Part shown: positions 1-8,951 of the stretch, piece by piece
Layout of the letters: every line of letters starts with the position of its first letter
Position numbering within the stretch: the stretch's first letter is position 1
Source of the DNA: an uncultured Woeseiaceae bacterium
GTDB lineage: Bacteria; Pseudomonadota; Gammaproteobacteria; Steroidobacterales; Woeseiaceae
Reading direction: 5' to 3'
Length of the DNA stretch: 64,000 nucleotides
Assembly (NCBI GenBank): GCA_945787845.1
Contig: CALZJH010000001.1
Coordinates: forward strand, 124,001 to 188,000
Notes under the pieces: generated by a model
The model's database searches: none
What the model was told of the DNA's origin: nothing
What the model saw: the letters and a program-made list of their open reading frames with translations, nothing else
Made by a program: the position numbers and the translations under genes

Positions 1-477
1 GCGATCGAACGTGCCCGCCGGCATACGGACGAGAAGCTTGCCGACGAGCACCGCAACAAGCTGCTCAAATTCGTGTGCGAGCTGACCGGCCGTGAACTGA
101 CGCTCGAGTCCGCACTGGAAGCGGCGGCCGGGGAGCACCAGCGCTATCCAAAACGCATCGCGATTCGTGACGGCTCCGCAACCCGGTGCGTCGACGTTGC
201 GGCCATCGACTGGATTGATGCGGCCGGCGACTACATGTGCCTGCATTCGGCGGGCGACACGTTCGTGCTGCGGGGTACGATGAAGCATCTTGAGCAGGTG
301 CTGGACCCCGCGACGTTTGTGCGTGTGCACCGGTCCGCCATCGTCAACCGTCACCGGGTGACGGCGATGCGACCGCACCGCAATGGCGAGTACTTTCTCC
401 AGCTTGGGGACGCGGCGGAACTGAAACTCAGCCGCAAGTACAAGGCGAATCTCGAGCGCCTCGCTAATCACATCTAG
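1..477 (+). CDS. LytTR-family response regulator, C-terminal part (5' end outside window)
   Basis: The reading frame is open from the first base of the window, so the gene starts upstream; the GTG at position 73 is internal. The first ~30 residues (rich in Ala, Arg, Glu) look like the linker that follows a receiver domain. Residues from about 45 to the end form a LytTR DNA-binding domain: 'IDWIDAAGDYMCLHS', 'RGTMKHLEQVLDPATFVRVHRSAIVN' (seen as two blocks) and the terminal 'LKLSRKYKANLERL' are its hallmarks. Such proteins bind DNA after phosphorylation by a sensor kinase, which would lie upstream of this window. The receiver domain itself is not visible. The next gene on the same strand encodes a DUF5916 outer-membrane protein, a possible but unproven target. 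Confidence 0.9.
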   Translation, partial: AIERARRHTDEKLADEHRNKLLKFVCELTGRELTLESALEAAAGEHQRYPKRIAIRDGSATRCVDVAAIDWIDAAGDYMCLHSAGDTFVLRGTMKHLEQVLDPATFVRVHRSAIVNRHRVTAMRPHRNGEYFLQLGDAAELKLSRKYKANLERLANHI

Positions 478-608
478 TTATATGCCTGGCGGACCGGGCG
501 GCCCGCACCTCTTATCGCAGATTCCAAACTGCTCGTCGCAAGCCATGCAACGATTCTCTGTCGGCATTCCTCTAAGGGGCATTGCGTCAATGTCATTGGG
601 GAATCGAC

Positions 609-2759
609 ATGAACACAAGCGCACGACTCCTGGTTACCGCCTGCTTGCTGTTGTTTGCTGCGGAAGCGGCCGCCATCTACACCGTGAACGGCGAGCGCAA
701 GTCTTTCGCGATTCAAAGGACCGATTCGCCACCGGTGATCGATGGAGTACTGGACGATGCCGTCTGGAAGCACACTGCGGCGATTGATGATTTCCACCAG
801 ACCGTGCCAACGGACGGGGCGGCACCGACCGAGCAGACTATCGTCCGCGTGACCTATGACGATGAGTACCTCTATATCGCCGCAAACCTGCGCGACAGCG
901 AGCCGCGAGCCATCCAGGCCAAGCAGATGATCCAGGGGAAGTTTTTCTACTCCGACGATCGCTTCTGGGTCACGCTCGATAGCTTCAACAACAAGCGCAA
1001 CGACTACTTCTTCCAGGTTAATGCGAACGGCGTCCGGCGTGATGCCCTGCGCGAAAACAATGCGCGCTTCATCGACGAGTGGGCCGCCATCTGGCTGGCC
1101 GAGTCACAGGTGCACGAAGACGGTTGGGCAACCGAGATCGCGATCCCGTTCAAGTCCATTTCCTTTAGGCCCGAAGCGGACACCTGGGGCATTAATTTTG
1201 GACGCGGTATTGTGCGCAAGCAGGAGTTCAACTTGTGGTCGTCGCACGACCGACAGGACTGGCCGGCCTACGGTGGCGAGGTGACGGGCATCGCGGAAAT
1301 CGAGCAGGGGCTGGGCCTCGATGTCGTGCCGTCGATCAACGTGAGCCAGCAGCGCGACCTCGTGGCCGGCGACGACCACAATGGGTTCGAGCCCTCGCTC
1401 GATGTGCGCTATCGCATCACACCCTCACTGAGCGCGACGCTGACGCTGAATACGGATTTCTCAACAGCAGAGATTGACGAACAACAGGTAGCCCTCGACA
1501 GGTTCTCGCTGTTCTTCCCGGAAAAGCGCGACTTCTTCCTGCAGGATGCGGGCATTTTCGAATTCGGCAACATCGACACCAACGGCAGGCCGTTTTTCTC
1601 CCGGCGTATCGGTTTGTCCGAAGACGGACAGGCCGTCGGCATCGATGGCGGCATCAAGCTGACGGGACGTATCGGCGACTTCAATGTCGGGACACTGGCT
1701 ATTCGACAGGAGGCGTCGGGCGACGTGTTGGCCAGGGACCTGTTCGTCGCACGCGGCTCGTACAACGTACTCGATGAGTCCGCTGTCGGTTTCATCATGA
1801 CCCACGGTGACCCGACATCGAACGAATCGAACTCGGTCGTCGGCGTGGACTTCCTGTACCGCGACAGTACGGGCCCGTTTGGCGAGATCATGACAGGCCG
1901 CTTCTGGGCACAGCAGAGCGACTCTTCCGACCTCGATGGTGACGACCGGGCTTTCGGTATGCAGCTCGAGATTCCGAGCGACAAGCTCTCCGCCTATGTC
2001 GGGGGCCAATACATCGAGGAGAATTTCAACCCGGCGCTGGGTTTCGTCAACCGCGAAGGCATCCGGCGGGTGGAAGCCGGCACGCGCTACCGGTACCGGC
2101 CGAAGCAAGGATTCTGGCGTGCCGTCAACGCCCAGTTTGACGCCCATCAGGTCACTGACATGGACGGCAGCCTGCTGTCGGAACAGATCCGTTTCCGTCC
2201 CAGCATCTACTCAAACCACGATGACTTCCTGTTCATTGACTTCGAGAGCAAACAAGAAGTGGTGCTCGAGGACTTCGATCTTTTCGACCGGCTCCTCGTG
2301 CCGGCCGGCGAATACCAGTTCAATCGTGTGCGCGCCGAGATCGCAACCGGCATGCAGCGTCCGCTGCGACTCGTGCTATCGGTACAGGACGGCGGGTTTT
2401 TCGGCGGTGACAGGCTCGAGAAATTCGTGGAAGTGCAGTGGCGCCAGTCGGCGCACCTCTTCCTTGGGCTCGCGTTGACCGAGAACGTGGTCGACCTGCC
2501 GAGCGGCAGCTTCACATCGCGCCTCGCGAGCCTGCGCTCGGACATCGCGTTTAACTCGCGCTGGTCCTGGAGCAATCTCTTGCAGTACGACAACACGGCG
2601 GATGTCGCGGCCTTCAACAGCCGCCTGCGTTATATTCCCGAAGCCGGCAAAGAAATGATCTTTGTCCTGAACCACGGGTCGGACGTTAGTCCGGAAAATC
2701 GCTTGTCGAGCACGCAAAGCGACCTGAACCTCAGGGTGACGTATACGTTCCGATACTAG
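609..2759 (+). CDS. DUF5916 protein with N-terminal CBM9-like domain
   Basis: A 716-residue exported protein. A signal peptide (about residues 1-22, hydrophobic 'LLVTACLLLFAAEAAA') is followed by a CBM9-like carbohydrate/ligand-binding fold at about residues 30-210, with typical 'PVIDGVLDDAVW' and 'YDDEYLYIAANLRDSEP' blocks. The long C-terminal part fits the DUF5916 family, which is predicted to form an outer-membrane beta-barrel; the last residues 'RVTYTFRY' end in an aromatic as barrels do. The start is the ATG at 609, nine codons inside the longest frame (TTG at 582), because it begins the signal peptide and has a purine-rich GGGGA stretch just upstream. The substrate is unknown. Confidence 0.88.
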   Translation: MNTSARLLVTACLLLFAAEAAAIYTVNGERKSFAIQRTDSPPVIDGVLDDAVWKHTAAIDDFHQTVPTDGAAPTEQTIVRVTYDDEYLYIAANLRDSEPRAIQAKQMIQGKFFYSDDRFWVTLDSFNNKRNDYFFQVNANGVRRDALRENNARFIDEWAAIWLAESQVHEDGWATEIAIPFKSISFRPEADTWGINFGRGIVRKQEFNLWSSHDRQDWPAYGGEVTGIAEIEQGLGLDVVPSINVSQQRDLVAGDDHNGFEPSLDVRYRITPSLSATLTLNTDFSTAEIDEQQVALDRFSLFFPEKRDFFLQDAGIFEFGNIDTNGRPFFSRRIGLSEDGQAVGIDGGIKLTGRIGDFNVGTLAIRQEASGDVLARDLFVARGSYNVLDESAVGFIMTHGDPTSNESNSVVGVDFLYRDSTGPFGEIMTGRFWAQQSDSSDLDGDDRAFGMQLEIPSDKLSAYVGGQYIEENFNPALGFVNREGIRRVEAGTRYRYRPKQGFWRAVNAQFDAHQVTDMDGSLLSEQIRFRPSIYSNHDDFLFIDFESKQEVVLEDFDLFDRLLVPAGEYQFNRVRAEIATGMQRPLRLVLSVQDGGFFGGDRLEKFVEVQWRQSAHLFLGLALTENVVDLPSGSFTSRLASLRSDIAFNSRWSWSNLLQYDNTADVAAFNSRLRYIPEAGKEMIFVLNHGSDVSPENRLSSTQSDLNLRVTYTFRY

Positions 2760-2766
2760 TCGAGTC

Positions 2767-2790
2767 CTGACATCCGGTAGCGCTTGTCAG
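2767..2790. terminator. Weak hairpin between convergent genes
   Basis: CTGACA and TGTCAG form a 6-bp stem around a 12-nt loop between the DUF5916 gene and the convergent oxidoreductase gene, overlapping the latter's stop codon. There is no T tract, so an intrinsic terminator is not well supported. Confidence 0.25.
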
Positions 2791-3743
2791 AAGTGCGAAC
2801 GAATCAGGTCCATATGCTGCTGCAACCGGAGGCTGGCCGAGAGGGGCATGATCTCCGACTGAGTACGACCCGCGAGCAGGTCGGTATTGACGGCCTCGAT
2901 CTGGAAATCGAAGCCGTTGGTCGATCTGCCGTCACTATAGTGATCGACCATGTCGTCAAGCACCCACAGCTGGCAATCGGTCGCACACCAGAAATTGGGA
3001 ATTGCGATGTAGGCGTCCTCACCGATGATGTAAGCCCAGTTCTGGAGCTTGGCACGGAATGACGTGCCGAGCGTTGCCACGCAATCGCCGTAGTCGAACA
3101 TGGCCGCGACGTCGTCTTCCACGCCGTTAGGTGCATGGCGCGAGACGGCCGACACGTTCTCGGGGTCGCGACCGGAGAAGAGCGCCGCCAAAGCCACCGG
3201 GTACACGCCCATCTCGAGCAGGCAGCCCCCAGCCAGCTCGGCGTCATACTCGCGCTTGTCGGGGGCGTAGACCTGCGGGTAGCCGAAGTCGGCCTTGATC
3301 TGCACGAGCTTGCCGATGCGACCGGCATCGACCCATTCCTTGGCCTTGCGCACAGCCGGCAGGAACCAGGTCCACATGGCTTCCATCAGGTAGCTCGATG
3401 TCTCCGTAGCAACATCAATCAGCGCCTGGCATTCTTCTGCGTTCGTCGTAATGGGTTTCTCACACAACACGGCTTTGCCGGCTCGCAGCGCATCGCTCGA
3501 ATGCTGCCGGTGCAGCGTATGCGGCGTCGCTACGTAAATGGCGTCGACGTCCGGGTCGTTGTACAGCGCGTGGTAGCCGCCATAAGCGCATGGAATATCG
3601 TAGGCCTGGCCAAACCTGCGCGCCGAGTCCTCCCTGCGCGCAGCGACGGCCTGCAAGATGCCGTGTCGCGTGGCGGACATATCTTGTGCAAACGTGTGCG
3701 CGATGCGTCCCGCGCCCACGATGCCCCAGCGTATCCTGCTCAT
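2787..3743 (-). CDS. Gfo/Idh/MocA family NAD(P)-dependent oxidoreductase
   Basis: A soluble dehydrogenase of 318 residues. The N-terminal Rossmann fold is clear ('RWGIVGAGRIAHTFAQDM'), followed by the 'YVATPHTLH' strand and the catalytic-region motif 'VLCEKPIT' with the conserved EKP lysine. The C-terminal half carries 'GGCLLEMGVYPVALAALF', typical of the dimeric dihydrodiol dehydrogenase-like subgroup that oxidises or reduces sugars and inositols. The start is placed at the ATG at 3743 because the longer frame (to 3779) adds 12 residues before the usual beginning of the fold. The gene has no obvious operon partner; the substrate cannot be read from sequence. Confidence 0.9.
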   Translation of the reverse strand: MSRIRWGIVGAGRIAHTFAQDMSATRHGILQAVAARREDSARRFGQAYDIPCAYGGYHALYNDPDVDAIYVATPHTLHRQHSSDALRAGKAVLCEKPITTNAEECQALIDVATETSSYLMEAMWTWFLPAVRKAKEWVDAGRIGKLVQIKADFGYPQVYAPDKREYDAELAGGCLLEMGVYPVALAALFSGRDPENVSAVSRHAPNGVEDDVAAMFDYGDCVATLGTSFRAKLQNWAYIIGEDAYIAIPNFWCATDCQLWVLDDMVDHYSDGRSTNGFDFQIEAVNTDLLAGRTQSEIMPLSASLRLQQHMDLIRSHF

Positions 3744-4094
3744 CGCGCTGCACTTCGCACTGTCAACATTCGAATACACCGCTCAACCGTAGCCATAGGT
3801 AATTGTCGTGATTAGTGGAGGCCTTGGCAATCACGATACCGGGGTTTCGCAGCGGCCCGGTGCCGTACAGCCCTAAGTAGAAGCCCGAATTGTTATTTCT
3901 AGACCTCCCATGCAGTATGCCCTTGTGGCCTTGAAGGCACCGAAGTAGCGAAAGGACGATCGACAACGCGCGATTCTTTGCCCGACAGGCCGCAAGGCCA
4001 AGGGCGGCGAAGAACTGAAACGGACTGGTCGTCACCGTAGCGCCTCTTCACCGGCAGACCCTTGGGTTGCTCAACCTGACCGGAGGAAGAGAAG
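3744..4094. other. Intergenic stretch without a convincing gene
   Basis: About 350 bases separate two divergent genes. A minus-strand frame at 3763-4035 gives a 90-residue peptide, but it has no ribosome-binding site and no recognisable domain. The only clear signal is the GGAGGA ribosome-binding site at the right edge, which serves the small membrane protein gene. The stretch may hold promoters for both flanking genes; I cannot place them. Confidence 0.4.
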
Positions 4095-4400
4095 ATGACT
4101 ACCCTCTCCAGGAAATGGTCCAGCACCGACCCCCCACGAAGCTCCAGCAGACCCTGCAATTGCGTCTTTTTCGGCGGAGTTGCGGGACTGATTATCGCAC
4201 TCGCAGTGTTCTTCGGCGGCAGCACCTACTTCGCTAGCGTCAGCGGACTTTGCGCCACAAACTGCGCGGCTCTCGGCTCGTTCATGACGATCATGCTGAG
4301 TCAGCCGGTCGCATTTGCCGGAATCGTCATTGGTGCCGTATGCGGCGGAGCATATGCCTACGCCACCTGCAAACACACGAAAGGCCAGAGGCCAAATTGA
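4095..4400 (+). CDS. Small two-helix membrane protein, function unknown
   Basis: A 101-residue protein with two predicted membrane helices, roughly residues 25-47 ('VFFGGVAGLIIALAVFFGG') and 70-92 ('VAFAGIVIGAVCGGAYAYA'). A short loop with two cysteines ('GLCATNCAALGS') lies between them, and a third pair sits near the helix ends. The basic N terminus suggests that it faces the cytoplasm. A strong ribosome-binding site (GGAGGAAGAG, about 4 nt before the ATG) supports expression. I do not recognise a family. It lies in a less GC-rich patch with nhaD. Confidence 0.6.
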   Translation: MTTLSRKWSSTDPPRSSSRPCNCVFFGGVAGLIIALAVFFGGSTYFASVSGLCATNCAALGSFMTIMLSQPVAFAGIVIGAVCGGAYAYATCKHTKGQRPN

Positions 4401-4522
4401 TGCGACGGCTAGAACAAACGGTCATTCGACTCGAAGGAGAGCGCAAAATGCCTGCGGCAGAGGCGAAAGCCTCCATTAATCCTGCGAGAAGATGCGGCCG
4501 AATCCGGGGGTTCAAGCGTTAG
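4400..4522 (+). CDS. Possible 40-residue basic peptide coupled to the upstream gene
   Basis: The ATG shares one base with the stop codon of the membrane-protein gene (TGATG arrangement), which permits translational coupling. The peptide is rich in Arg and Lys. A second ATG at 4449 has its own good ribosome-binding site (GAAGGAGAGC) and would give a 24-residue product. No homologue is recognised, and a chance frame cannot be excluded. Confidence 0.25.
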   Translation: MRRLEQTVIRLEGERKMPAAEAKASINPARRCGRIRGFKR

Positions 4523-4697
4523 CCCCGGCCCCTCCTTGGCACCCGTGCCCGGGTCGCCTAGAGAATCTCTACCTGAAACCACGACAATCAACATCGAGTT
4601 ACGGTCTGTGAGGCCAAGCGCGAACCCGGTGTGACCGCGCAACCTGTTTGCTATAGCAGGTCCACGCTCCGGTGGATGTCGCAGCGTCGCCGAATAA

Positions 4698-4714
4698 GTT
4701 AAGATTTCCTTAAC
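4698..4714. promoter_or_regulatory. Inverted repeat upstream of nhaD
   Basis: GTTAAG-ATTTC-CTTAAC is a perfect 6-bp inverted repeat in an AT-rich segment about 36 bp before the nhaD start. It could be an operator or overlap the promoter. No regulator gene is adjacent. Confidence 0.35.
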
Positions 4715-4749
4715 AACTTCAAACCATTCCTCTACCAAAAGTAGACTTA

Positions 4750-6171
4750 GTGAAAACGTTCTTCATTCGCCTCGCTGTAATGATCGTAGGAATGGCGCCG
4801 TGCATCAGTCGCGCCGAGCAGGCGGAACTCACTCTGAATCTAACGGACCATTGGGTTGGGTTTGTGGCCCTCCTGATATTTGGCTTGGCCTACACGTTCG
4901 TGATCGTCGAGGAATTTACTCACCTCAGAAAATCCAAGCCGGTGATGTTAGCGGCTGGACTGATCTGGGGGATCATCGCGTATCAATATGCTACGGCGTC
5001 CATTCCGCATGCTGTCGAAGAGGCCGTTCGGCACTTCCTGACCGAGTTTGGCGAGTTGTTCCTCTTTCTCCTCACAGCAATGACCTACGTTAATTCAATG
5101 AGTGAGCGCCGTGTCTTCAGTGCACTGAGGTCCTGGCTGGTGAGGCGCCAGCTTAGCTATCGAAAACTGTTCTGGATTACCGGCATCATCTCCTTTTTCC
5201 TTTCGCCGGTAATCGACAATCTCACGACAGCCCTGGTGATGTGCGCGGTGCTGTTGGCGGTCGGTAAAGACAGCCCGAAATTCGTAAGCATTGGCTGCAT
5301 CAATATTGTCGTAGCAGCAAATGCAGGTGGAGCATTCAGTCCATTTGGCGATATTACAACGCTAATGGTCTGGCAAAGCGGCATATTGGATTTCCATATT
5401 TTCTTCGCGCTGTTCGTCCCATCTGTTGTGAATTACCTGGTGCCAGCCGCCGTCATGTCGTTGGCTGTGTCAAAAGGTACTCCGCAGGTTGATGACGAGG
5501 AAGTCGCAATGAAACGCGGCGCTAAAACAATAATGTTTCTGTTTGGATGCACCATTGCAACGGCAGTTGCTTTTCATAACTTTCTTCAACTTCCGCCGTT
5601 TCTCGGCATGATGACAGGGCTCGCGTATCTACAATTCTATGGCTACTATCTGCGCCGCACTCACGACGCGGCGAACCATGCTGCGCAAAAACACGGCCAT
5701 CCGGGAGAGGTCAGTGCATTCGACGGTTTCCGAGAAATAGCGCGAGCAGAGTGGGATACTCTCCTCTTTTTCTTCGGCGTTATTATGTGCGTTGGCGGCC
5801 TTGGATTTATCGGCTACCTCGAACAACTTTCTCAATTCGCCTATACGGAACTCGGGGCCACGACTGCAAACGTGTTGGTCGGAATTGCGTCGGCAATAGT
5901 GGACAACATTCCGGTCATGGTTGCGGTGCTCCAAATGAACCCCGACATGGACATGATGCAATGGCTGTTGGTAACGCTAACAGCAGGCGTGGGCGGCAGT
6001 CTTCTTTCGATAGGATCTGCCGCAGGTGTAGCACTAATGGGCCAGGCGAGAGGCCAATATACTTTCTTTTCTCATCTCAAGTGGACGCCGGCAATCGCCG
6101 TGGGATTCGCTCTCAGCATCTGGGTGCACTTCCTTATCAATAAGAGCTATGTGGGTATCGTCCCGGGGTGA
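4750..6171 (+). CDS. nhaD: NhaD-type Na+/H+ antiporter
   Basis: A 473-residue polytopic inner-membrane protein that exchanges cytoplasmic Na+ (or Li+) for protons and supports growth in saline or alkaline media. It has a signal-like N terminus, then about a dozen hydrophobic segments. NhaD/ion-transporter superfamily features are visible: 'FLSPVIDNLTTALVM', 'NAGGAFSPFGDITTLMVWQ' and the C-terminal 'SAIVDNIPVMVAVLQM' and 'GGSLLSIGSAAGVALMGQARG'. The two 'DN' motifs in discontinuous helices are expected ion-binding sites. The start codon is GTG; the ribosome-binding site is poor. Base composition is less GC-rich than in most of the window. It probably forms a single-gene unit. Confidence 0.95.
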   Translation: MKTFFIRLAVMIVGMAPCISRAEQAELTLNLTDHWVGFVALLIFGLAYTFVIVEEFTHLRKSKPVMLAAGLIWGIIAYQYATASIPHAVEEAVRHFLTEFGELFLFLLTAMTYVNSMSERRVFSALRSWLVRRQLSYRKLFWITGIISFFLSPVIDNLTTALVMCAVLLAVGKDSPKFVSIGCINIVVAANAGGAFSPFGDITTLMVWQSGILDFHIFFALFVPSVVNYLVPAAVMSLAVSKGTPQVDDEEVAMKRGAKTIMFLFGCTIATAVAFHNFLQLPPFLGMMTGLAYLQFYGYYLRRTHDAANHAAQKHGHPGEVSAFDGFREIARAEWDTLLFFFGVIMCVGGLGFIGYLEQLSQFAYTELGATTANVLVGIASAIVDNIPVMVAVLQMNPDMDMMQWLLVTLTAGVGGSLLSIGSAAGVALMGQARGQYTFFSHLKWTPAIAVGFALSIWVHFLINKSYVGIVPG

Positions 6172-6201
6172 ATTAGCTTTGGGATCCAGGTCGGCATTGG
6201 G

Positions 6202-7008
6202 TCAGTTGTCAGCCAATCCTGCCATTCTGTTTATTCTCGAAACAAATTCGTTGGGGTGGTCAGCCAATGCATCGGCATGCTGCCCCCGAACCGTCCAGAA
6301 TTCCTTCTGACCAGCGGCCTGGTCAAAAAGCTGCTGGCCCATGGAAAATGGTACAACTTCATCGTCCAGGCTATGGATGATCAGCTTCGGCACTGAGACG
6401 TCCTTGATTAATTCTGTCGAGGTATAGGGGCTCATGAAGAAAGCCCAGGTGAAGGGCTTCGCGACCCAGGGAGTCGTGTGCATGGCTATATCTCGAAACG
6501 AAGTAAAGGCACCCTCAATGATCAGCACAGCGACTTCATCCGGGAAGTTGGCCACGATGTTGATAGCCAGTTGCGCGCCGTAGGATTGCCCCATTACCAA
6601 CAGAGGCCGGTCCTTGACGTCCTCGCGGCCAACGAGATACAGGAACGCCCTGCGTGCGTCCTGAACGACACGGTCGTGGCTGGCATCGCCCTCAGAAGTC
6701 CCAAAACCCCGGTACTCCATGAGAAATACCTGGTATCCGTCATCGATCAGTGGCCTCAGCAGCTTCTTCCAGTTCGATATTTTCGACCCGCTACCGTGAA
6801 ATACGAAGATCGTCGCCTTTGGGCTTGATTGAGGTTTGATCAGGATGTGATGAATACTGCGTCCGTCATCCGAAACCAGCGATATGTCTTCCTGGTGCGG
6901 AGCGGGTTTTTCGTCCGGTCTTTCGTCTATGGGGAAGAACGCGCTATCGAAAGAACACCCGTGCAGAATGCATATTGTCGCCAATACTATGAGTGTCCGA
7001 TTTTTCAC
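6202..7008 (-). CDS. Alpha/beta hydrolase lipoprotein
   Basis: A predicted 268-residue lipoprotein with an alpha/beta-hydrolase fold. The lipobox is 'ILHGC' at about residues 14-18, so the protein should be anchored in a membrane. The oxyanion-region 'FVFHGSGSKISNW', the nucleophile elbow 'GQSYG' (Ser), the acid in 'HSLDDEVVPF' and the catalytic His in 'RGQHADALADHP' are in the right order. I chose the GTG at 7008 because it starts directly before a basic n-region and the hydrophobic core; the frame extends to a TTG at 7035. The substrate is unknown; the fold resembles the BEM46/YtmA group. It is convergent with nhaD. Confidence 0.82.
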   Translation of the reverse strand: MKNRTLIVLATICILHGCSFDSAFFPIDERPDEKPAPHQEDISLVSDDGRSIHHILIKPQSSPKATIFVFHGSGSKISNWKKLLRPLIDDGYQVFLMEYRGFGTSEGDASHDRVVQDARRAFLYLVGREDVKDRPLLVMGQSYGAQLAINIVANFPDEVAVLIIEGAFTSFRDIAMHTTPWVAKPFTWAFFMSPYTSTELIKDVSVPKLIIHSLDDEVVPFSMGQQLFDQAAGQKEFWTVRGQHADALADHPNEFVSRINRMAGLADN

Positions 7009-7089
7009 TATTGCCTGGCTCTGGCTAAGCAGCAAAAGAATTGAGGTTTCTGTCGGTATGTCGATCGCGATATCGAGCCGCTCATGGAG

Positions 7090-7779
7090 TTATTCAAGCG
7101 CAAGAGCCACCGCTTGTGCAGCGTGAATGCGCGTCGTGTCAAACAACCTGACGCCAGTATTCGCTTCGTCAACAAGCATTCCTATTTCTGTGCATCCTGC
7201 CACGATAGCCTGGCCGCCACGCTGGACGAGATCGTCCATTATCCTGAGAAACTGTTGTCGGGATTCGGTCTTGACGACGCCGACGCAGAGTTCCTCGTAA
7301 ATTACGCCATGAACGAGCTCCCTGTCAGCGGCAGGCGGCGTGAGAGCTTCAATGCCATGCTTCTCCAGTCTTCCTTTGTAGAATTCGTGCTCCATGGTGA
7401 ACCGGGTGCCCAGCAAGCCGATAGTACTGATTCCCGCATCGATAATCCGCGCTGCCGTTGCTTCGGCAATGTGCAGCAATGGAATACCTATCGATGCCGC
7501 GACCTCGTCGGCTACTTTGTGCATGGTGTTGGTGCAGATCAACAGGAGGTCGGCCCCAGCCAATTCGGCACGTTGTGCGGCGCCGGCCAACAATTCTCCA
7601 GCGGCAGCCCAGTCGCCCTGATCCTGCAGTACCTCCACTTCCTGAAAGTCGAGGCTGACAAGCACGATGCGAGCCGAATGGAGACCTCCAAGTCTGCGCC
7701 GGGTCTCCTCGTTTATGAGGCGGTAGTAGAGCGCCGTACTTTCCCAGCTCATGCCACCCAGTAAGCCAATAGTCTTCAT
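7090..7779 (-). CDS. Aspartate/glutamate racemase family protein
   Basis: A cofactor-independent racemase of 229 residues, the usual family length. Both catalytic cysteines are present, in 'LLLICTNTMHK' and 'IVAGCTEIGML'. The N terminus 'MKTIGLLGGMSWEST' is the canonical start, so the ATG at 7779 is preferred to the longer frame reaching 7869. A purine-rich GAGAGA lies just upstream. The gene follows the LacI regulator gene by 10 bp on the same strand, so the two are probably co-transcribed. Whether the substrate is aspartate, glutamate or another acidic amino acid cannot be told. The DgcA/DgcN pair just upstream makes acidic D-amino acid metabolism plausible. Confidence 0.88.
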   Translation of the reverse strand: MKTIGLLGGMSWESTALYYRLINEETRRRLGGLHSARIVLVSLDFQEVEVLQDQGDWAAAGELLAGAAQRAELAGADLLLICTNTMHKVADEVAASIGIPLLHIAEATAARIIDAGISTIGLLGTRFTMEHEFYKGRLEKHGIEALTPPAADRELVHGVIYEELCVGVVKTESRQQFLRIMDDLVQRGGQAIVAGCTEIGMLVDEANTGVRLFDTTRIHAAQAVALALE

Positions 7780-7789
7780 GGATGTCTCT

Positions 7790-8818
7790 CTAGCCGGAAG
7801 GCTTGCCGACACTTTTTCGTACCACAAGATCGTGCGGCACAATTTGTGAATCCCCATTGCCGTCACCACGCCCTTCTTCTATGCGCCGGCACAAACGGTT
7901 CATAACGCGCTCACCAATTTCTTCGGTCGGCTGGCTAATGGTCGTCAAGGGCGGATCCATCACTTCGGCGTAACGAATGTCATCGAAGCCAATCACGGAA
8001 ACATCCTCCGGCACTCCAAGGCCGGCGGCCTTGACTTCGTGCATGCAACCCATCGCCATTTCATCGTTGGCACAAAAAATAGCTGTCGGTCGATCGGGTT
8101 GCTTCAGCAGTTCACGCGTTGCCTGCCGCGCGCCGGAAATAGAAAGCTGCCCCGGGACGACCCAGCCATCCTTGAGTGGTAGCTTTGCTGCCTTCATGGC
8201 CGCGCGGTAGCCGAGTTCTCGATCTTCTGTCAGCAAGGATGACTCCTGGCCGTAAATCATCCCGATACGTTTGTGCCCCTGTGAGATCAGGTAGTTTGTT
8301 GCATCCCTGGCGGCTGCCACATTGTCGACATGAACGCTGGGCAAGTCGGCAAGTTCGGGAGACACTTTTTCGCAGCCAACGACAACGGGTACGCGGCGCC
8401 GGCTTTTTGCAGAGAGGACTTCTGAGCCAAACGGAGACATCGTAGCGAGCAGTATGATGCCGTCCGTCTGTCGCGACACCAGCATGGCGCCGATCTCGTC
8501 ATCGGTCATCGTGTTGTGCTGGGTTTCCTCGATGATGACCGAGTAGCCTTTCGCTTTCGCAGCCGTTCGAACGCCACGCATGACGGCCGTAAAAAACGGA
8601 TCGCCGATCGATGGCAGGACAACCATGATCAGGTTCGTGCGACCGCGACGGAAACTCTGTGCCAGCGTGTTCGGCGAGTAACCGGTCTCAACGATGGCTT
8701 CCCGGACCCTGAGGCGGGTCTTTTCCGTGACTTTCTCGGGATTATTGATGCATCGGGAAACGGTCGCGATCGAGACACCGGCGAGCTTCGCAACTTCCTT
8801 GATGGATACGTCCGGCAT
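7790..8818 (-). CDS. LacI family transcriptional regulator
   Basis: A 342-residue LacI/GalR repressor. The N-terminal helix-turn-helix reads 'SIKEVAKLAGVSIATVSRCIN', followed by the hinge 'YSPNTLAQSFRRGRTNLIMVV' and a periplasmic-binding-protein-like effector domain ('DGIILLATMSP', 'CANDEMAMGCMHEVKAAGL', 'VIGFDDIRYAEVMDPPLTTI'). It probably binds the perfect palindrome GTAAACGTTTAC about 80 bp upstream of its own start, implying autoregulation. It leads a small unit with the racemase gene. The effector is unknown. Confidence 0.93.
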   Translation of the reverse strand: MPDVSIKEVAKLAGVSIATVSRCINNPEKVTEKTRLRVREAIVETGYSPNTLAQSFRRGRTNLIMVVLPSIGDPFFTAVMRGVRTAAKAKGYSVIIEETQHNTMTDDEIGAMLVSRQTDGIILLATMSPFGSEVLSAKSRRRVPVVVGCEKVSPELADLPSVHVDNVAAARDATNYLISQGHKRIGMIYGQESSLLTEDRELGYRAAMKAAKLPLKDGWVVPGQLSISGARQATRELLKQPDRPTAIFCANDEMAMGCMHEVKAAGLGVPEDVSVIGFDDIRYAEVMDPPLTTISQPTEEIGERVMNRLCRRIEEGRGDGNGDSQIVPHDLVVRKSVGKPSG

Positions 8819-8899
8819 TTCCTCTGCTTCGATTGCTTCTTGATGGCGTTATCGGCATGCAGGCTCTCGGTCAAAGATCGCCCTGGCAAGGGTCGCAGG

Positions 8900-8911
8900 G
8901 TAAACGTTTAC
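8900..8911. promoter_or_regulatory. LacI-type operator palindrome
   Basis: GTAAACGTTTAC is a perfect 12-bp palindrome with the central CG typical of LacI/GalR operators. It lies between the lacI-type gene and the end of the dgcA-like gene, so it most likely controls the regulator-racemase unit. Confidence 0.7.
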
Positions 8912-8951
8912 AATAAGGCGATCAAACAGGCTCCGCGACCGGCCGCGCGAC

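Noticed and set aside
3763..4035. Minus-strand 90-codon frame in the spacer before the small membrane protein
   Set aside because: No ribosome-binding site or recognisable domain; overlaps probable promoter DNA. A gene remnant remains possible but unsupported.
4409..4738. Minus-strand 109-codon frame upstream of nhaD
   Set aside because: It lies in the nhaD promoter region, has no domain and no ribosome-binding site.
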